A stretch of DNA of 64,000 bases, taken from positions 806,001 to 870,000 of the forward strand of contig JAPEUQ010000017.1 of the NCBI GenBank assembly GCA_027946365.1. The letters run 5' to 3'. The DNA comes from Kalmusia sp. IMI 367209 (lineage: Eukaryota > Ascomycota > Dothideomycetes > Pleosporales > Didymosphaeriaceae). Below the pieces are notes generated by a model, which searched no databases, was not told the DNA's origin, and was given only the letters and a program-made list of their open reading frames with translations. Shown piece after piece: positions 59,512 to 64,000 of the stretch. How positions within the stretch are numbered: the stretch's first letter is position 1; each line of letters opens with the position of its first letter. Both the position numbers and the translations under genes were made by a program.

Positions 59512-62108
59512 ATGGTCCCGCCGCGGGCATCGCGCAAGAAGCCCATCGTGGTATCCTCCGATAGCGATGCAGATGAGCCGCGCTCACCGCCTGCGAAGCG
59601 TCCTAAGAGGGGCACGCTACCCAGCGGTGCAAATGGGGCTTCCAGGACGCAGACGCGACGCGTGTCTTCGCCAAAGCCTTCGTCCCCTACCACCAAGAAG
59701 TCGCCAGCTAAATCGCCAGCGAAGTCCAAGGTAACCTCCAAGCCCATCACGTCCTTCTTTGGTGCTGCTCCTCGGCCCCAGTTCTCCCAGCCAACACCAA
59801 GCCCCGAGAAAGCTGCTGTGGGCACGCCGATCGACGCCGATGACATCCTTGACTCCTCGGACGACGACCGCGCAAAGGCACGACCGACCACCTTGCCGGT
59901 GCGCAAAGGAAAATCAGTTGCCGTAGAGAAGGATAATGGCTCGAAAGGGAGTCAACGCTTTCTCAGGGCTTTCGGTGGAGGTCGTACCACACCCACCTCG
60001 CCCCTGGCGGCTGTGGTCGATACCGTAGACAGACGCCCTTGGAATGAGAAGTATGGTCCAACATCATTGGATGAGCTAGCGGTGCACAAGAAGAAGGTCT
60101 CAGATGTTCGTACGTGGCTTACTGATGTTTTCAGCGGCAAAGAGCGCAAGAGGGTGCTTCTCCTCAAAGGTCCTGCTGGAAGCGGCAAGACTACGACTAT
60201 GTCGCTTCTCTCCAATGAGATGGGGTTCCACATGCATGAATGGAAGAACCCCACAAGCACCGCAACATCCTCCGAAGGTGGGTATGTCTCTGCCACAGCC
60301 CAGTTCGAAGATTTTGTTGGTAGAACTGGCACATTCGGCAGCCTTGCGTTTGACGAGCCCACAGAGACTCACCAGAACAGATCGGCACCTCTCGAGACGA
60401 GGAGAGAGGAGCAGCTGATCTTGGTAGAAGAGTTTCCTAATACATTCACGCGTACTTCATCAGCCGTTCAGTCGTTCCGATCTTCACTTCTCAATCATCT
60501 TGCTGCCAACACCCCCTCAGCTACTGCTTTCTTCTCAGGAAAACTCGAAGCACCACAATCTGTGACGCCCATCGTCATGATCATATCCGAAACGCTATTG
60601 TCAACCAATACCGCCGCAGCCGACAGCTTCACTGCCCATCGGCTACTAGGCTCTGAAATTCTCGCTCATCCAGGTGTCTCCGTCATTGAATTCAACCCGA
60701 TCGCTCCGACATTCATGACAAAAAGCACTAGATCTGGTAGTCGTGAAGGAAGCACGTAAATCAGGTCGCAAGAAGACTGTCGGCCCGCAGGTGATACAGC
60801 GTCTGACGGAGTTAGGCGATATACGGAGCGCTGTATCGTCGCTAGAGTTTCTCTGCCTCAGAGGAGACGAGACCGCAGGGTGGGGTGCGAAGGTCAATTT
60901 TTCGAAAAAGAAAGCCCCCAAGGACATACCAATGACGCAGATGGAACAGGAATCGCTGGAGATGGTCACACAACGAGAAAGCACGCTCGGTATCTTCCAC
61001 GCCGTTGGTCGAGTGGTGTATAACAAACGTCATGCTGAAGATTCGGACAACCCAGTTCCCCAACCTCCTAACTTCTTTCCCGAACGTCGAAGACCAAAGC
61101 CAACCGAGGTCGACATAGACACCCTTATCGACGAGCTCGGCACCGACACTCAGACTTTTGTCGCCGCGCTGCACGAGAATTATGTTCTCTCCTGTGAAGC
61201 AGGGGTCAGCGAGGAGACGTTAGACTGTGTCAATGGCAGTATCGATGCATTATCTGACGCAGATCTTCTATCGCCCGATCGCTTCAGCATAGCTGGGTTT
61301 GGCCGACGGAACTTCCAAGGAACAAGTTCCGACAGTCTTCGCCAGGACGAGATGAGCTTCCAGGCCAGTGTACGTGGCCTCCTCTATAATCTTCCGTATC
61401 CTGTTAAGAGGTTAGCTCCCCCGCCAGGCGTTATGGGAGCGAAAGCCAAAAGTGCGGGGGCGGCAGCTGGTGCAGCTAGAGGCAGCGCATATGTCATGTA
61501 CTACCCCTCGTCGCTGCGTCTGTGGCGGCAACAAGAGGAGATTGGAGGGCTACTAGAGCTGTGGATATCACGAGCGCAACGAGGTGAACTATTCGGCGCT
61601 CATGGCGCCCTGTCTTAGACCTGCACCGATATCTACGGGAGGAGTAGACACCTGGCGGAAGTCCACATCGTTTGCCTCATCTTCGAAACCCACTGCATCT
61701 CTTTCAGAGGGCAAGGCCGATGAAGATACGCAAACTGTCGCCCTCCTGGGCAGTGGCGGCTCAGCACGCTATGAAATGCTTCTCGAGCGTCTACCCTACC
61801 TACCTACTATCCTCCGCAAACACGCTCTGCCTTCGCCAACCGCATCTGCTACAATTCGCGAGATACGGAAGATTACCGCCTTCACTGGTTCCAGCATATC
61901 CGCCTCGGCCGAAGACGATGACGCTGATGACAATGACGAGCAGGGGGAAACAGAGCAGTGGGCGACGGATAAACCGACCCCAGACACACCGCGGAAAAAG
62001 AAGAGGGCCAGGATAGAGAGTAAAGAGAAGGAAGCGGAGTCCGCAGTCCCAGGTGGTGATGCTGCGGGAAAGAGTCTTTTGCTTAGTGATGATGATATCG
62101 AGGACTAA
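59512..62108 (+). CDS. RAD17: Checkpoint clamp loader Rad17 (Rad24-like), with two apparent single-base frameshifts
   Basis: Removing one A from the A5 run at 60720-60724 and one base near the TT at 61615-61616 yields 864 residues, the usual fungal size. Rad17 replaces Rfc1 in an RFC-like complex that loads the 9-1-1 clamp at damaged DNA. The N-terminus is disordered, with SPAK repeats and KPITSFFG, which resembles a PCNA/RFC-interaction peptide. The AAA part begins RRPWNEKYGPTSLDELAVH, Walker A GPAGSGKT at 220-227, then LILVEEFPN as Walker B. After the first shift VVVKEARKSGRKK and LTELGDIRSAVSSLEFLC continue the family pattern. After the second, TGGVDTWRK and YEMLLERLPYL follow. Uncorrected, the protein would stop at 415 residues within the ATPase region. 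It is convergent with TFG2. Confidence 0.88.
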
Positions 62109-62910
62109 CGTTTAGAAAGAAATTCATGGTGTATGATAGGTTTGGTATTGTTGGCGGTGGCATGTATCTTGCGATCAGTAAATGGCGTATTGTTGGCATA
62201 TGTATGCTGGATGGGTGGTGTAAAACTTATACGCACTGTAGGGGCGGGTGAAAATGTTCGTAAAGCTTGTTATTGCTTAATTACATTGGTTGATAGCTGT
62301 GCCGTCCAATTTCAGGCAAGATGTATATTCCGATCAATGTATAATGAGGTGATGTTCATTGGATAAATTACTTTGTGATGTAGATGCTGGCGCTGTTCGA
62401 ACCATGGCCTGTACAAACTACCCGAGAACAACGTATGTCAACATGTCATTCCGTCGTCCTGAGTAACTATGTGTATGGTAGAACGTGGGATAGATACTTG
62501 GTACGTGTGATAGCGCTGAACACAACGGTTCAGTGCTAACAATACACACAAGACGAGACTATCGTGAGGACATGTTTGGGGTCAAGGGACATCCCGCATG
62601 TCACAAACCACATCAAGCAAATATGAGGATGCATGCTGGGTCGGCTGAAGTTTGCATTAGTTAGCCCGGACCGGATCAGTCTGTTGATCCTACAAATTAC
62701 CCTACACGCTTTCCAAAGCGCCCGCTAAAGCCCATCTAATAATAAAAAAACGCCGTGTCCATGCTGATGAGACGAGTAGAACATCTATGCTAAAGCTGTC
62801 CGATCTCCACGTCGAAAGCCGAAGGGCCGCTCCTGTAAACTCTGAAAACGCCATGCCAATGCCGATGCTGAAAACTAAAACTATTCTGCCCTAAGAGTGA
62901 CCAGAGGTAC
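62109..62910. other. Convergent intergenic region, 3' ends of RAD17 and TFG2
   Basis: No gene is supported. A possible extra exon of TFG2 (62867-62702) is discussed separately. The rest presumably holds 3' untranslated regions and polyadenylation sites. Confidence 0.45.
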
Positions 62911-63939
62911 TCACATCGGGACATCCTCCATCTCTTCGTCGTCTTCTTCGTCTTCTGACTTGATGCCGCTCATGTCTGGCATCTGCTGCTGACCCTCTGC
63001 GCGTGCGAATGTAGAGAGACGATGCCAGCAGCTGGCAAAAGGACCGCTCTTGATTAGTTGAGCGATGTGAGGTAGTTCTTCTTTCAAAAAAGCCTCTGGC
63101 TGCTTGGTCTTGGCCTTGAGAGCTTTCATGGGCCAGTACGCGTACTCGTCGAAAGCTGCGTGCAGTATATCCAAGAGCTCGTTGCGAGAGATACGCGAGG
63201 CCTTGTTGGTCTGCGACTTTGGCTTTGTAGTAGACTTGATGAACGAGCTAAATTTGGTCTGCGCATTGTTCATCTCGGAGATCTCGTCAACGGGGCCGTG
63301 TAAGATCTCTGTCCTGGCGTTGGCGCCCTGAATGGCTTGTTTGTTGCGCTTCGCAGTGAAGGCGATGTAGTCTGCTGTGTTGAGTGGCTTGGCAAGGTAT
63401 TGGCGAGTGGAGCTGCCGATGAGGGCTGTCTGCTTAGGGATAGCTTTCTTGTACTTGCTGCGCTTGTTGACGCGGGCCTTGGGGTCTTGCACGGCGCCGA
63501 AGCCGCCGGCAGACTTGTTTTGACCTACGCCATTAGGTCTGAAGCCGGGGAGGTCTTTTTCTGTGAAGATGTATGTGTTCTGAAGGACATCGTTGTTGAC
63601 CTGCTGCCCTTCGAGCTCGAAAGCAGTGGGGAGGCCGGACCTTTCACGCCACGCGTCATTGAGGAAGAGTCGCATGGAGGGCGGTTGCTGTGGTTTGCCA
63701 TCGCTACTCTGTCTCTCAGGCAAGGCTAGAACTTCGCCAATGACGATTTGGTCATTATCGTTGCCTTGCGCAAGCTGGTCCCAGTTGGAGATGTGCTCAT
63801 AGAGCCACTCTGGGATGCGCGTAAGGGTGACATCGGGATTTGAGCGCGGCAGCTGTAGTTCTCCCGTGTCCTCAAAAAACTCATCGTCCATGTAGCCGCT
63901 GCCGTTGTAAGACGGCGTTCCTGCTTCGGTTTTCATCAT
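62911..63939 (-). CDS. TFG2: Transcription initiation factor IIF subunit beta (TFIIF-beta, Tfg2/RAP30)
   Basis: A single exon of 342 residues starts MMKTEAGTPSYNGS at ATG 63939. TFIIF binds RNA polymerase II with Tfg1 and helps start-site selection. The dimerisation domain begins TRIPEWLYEHISNWDQLAQG, followed by the RLFLNDAW and YIFTEKDLPGF strands. The C-terminal winged helix is clear: SRISRNELLDILHAAFDEYA, WPMKALKAKTKQPEAFLKEE and ELPHIAQLIKSGPFASCWHR. The protein ends in an acidic tail, DEEDDEEMEDVPM. The stop codon sits inside a perfect splice donor sequence (GTGAGT), so an alternative 3' end is possible. It is intact otherwise and convergent with RAD17. Confidence 0.94.
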   Translation of the reverse strand: MMKTEAGTPSYNGSGYMDDEFFEDTGELQLPRSNPDVTLTRIPEWLYEHISNWDQLAQGNDNDQIVIGEVLALPERQSSDGKPQQPPSMRLFLNDAWRERSGLPTAFELEGQQVNNDVLQNTYIFTEKDLPGFRPNGVGQNKSAGGFGAVQDPKARVNKRSKYKKAIPKQTALIGSSTRQYLAKPLNTADYIAFTAKRNKQAIQGANARTEILHGPVDEISEMNNAQTKFSSFIKSTTKPKSQTNKASRISRNELLDILHAAFDEYAYWPMKALKAKTKQPEAFLKEELPHIAQLIKSGPFASCWHRLSTFARAEGQQQMPDMSGIKSEDEEDDEEMEDVPM

Positions 63940-64000
63940 GATGAAGTGGCGGTGATGTGATGTGATATGTCGGGTCCCGTGTGTGCGAAGAGTGCGATCT

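Noticed and set aside
59512..62108. RAD17 as a true pseudogene
   Set aside because: Only single-base changes, mostly in short runs, interrupt an otherwise fully conserved protein, and neighbouring genes show the same kind of error.
62385..62420. tRNA-like T-loop sequence (GTTCGAACC)
   Set aside because: No matching acceptor stem, D-arm or anticodon arm around it.

Overview
The window comes from a filamentous ascomycete nuclear chromosome (Pezizomycotina; Dothideomycetes is my guess). Genes carry short introns, mostly 45-65 bp, with GT-AG ends and CTRAY-like branch sites. The proteins include a fungal Sec9, a vacuolar alpha-mannosidase, DUF6594 proteins and a DUF3328/UstYa-like remnant. There is no operon logic. 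Genes lie on both strands with their own promoters, often as divergent or convergent pairs.

Layout. 0-6 kb: the 3' end of a Rex1-type RNA exonuclease, then a large disordered protein rich in His, Gln and RGG. 6-10 kb: gene-poor DNA with a decayed UstYa-family gene. 10-20 kb: a secreted CE15 glucuronoyl esterase, tail-to-tail with AMS1; SEC9; a UDP/dTDP-glucose 4,6-dehydratase; and a 110-residue conserved protein. 20-30 kb: gene-poor DNA with a Ser/Thr-rich hypothetical gene and one DUF6594 membrane protein. 30-42 kb: a dense core block with RPT1 and CCT4 back to back, a conserved Ser-rich hypothetical gene, an ELMO/Lmo1 gene and a six-CxxC zinc protein. 42-53 kb: the longest gene-poor tract, with a second DUF6594 gene. 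53-64 kb: a roughly 1760-residue coiled-coil gene, RAD17, and the TFIIF beta subunit TFG2.

The core genes serve unlinked housekeeping jobs: protein degradation (RPT1), folding (CCT4), exocytosis (SEC9), Rho GTPase signalling (ELMO), DNA-damage checkpoint (RAD17), transcription initiation (TFG2) and RNA processing. The accessory genes (CE15 esterase, UstYa remnant, DUF6594 pair) sit in or beside the gene-poor stretches.

Main observations. (1) There are very short exons: 8 nt in RPT1, and adjacent 16 and 18 nt exons in SEC9. (2) Two introns appear to be GC-AG; one of them sits exactly where the paralogous DUF6594 gene in this window has a GT-AG intron. (3) ELMO, the coiled-coil giant and RAD17 each become full length only if one to three single-base indels are allowed. 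Most are in short homopolymers, which suggests consensus errors more than true pseudogenes. I found no convincing new multi-gene system. All splice models come from reading the sequence and were not checked against transcripts or databases.
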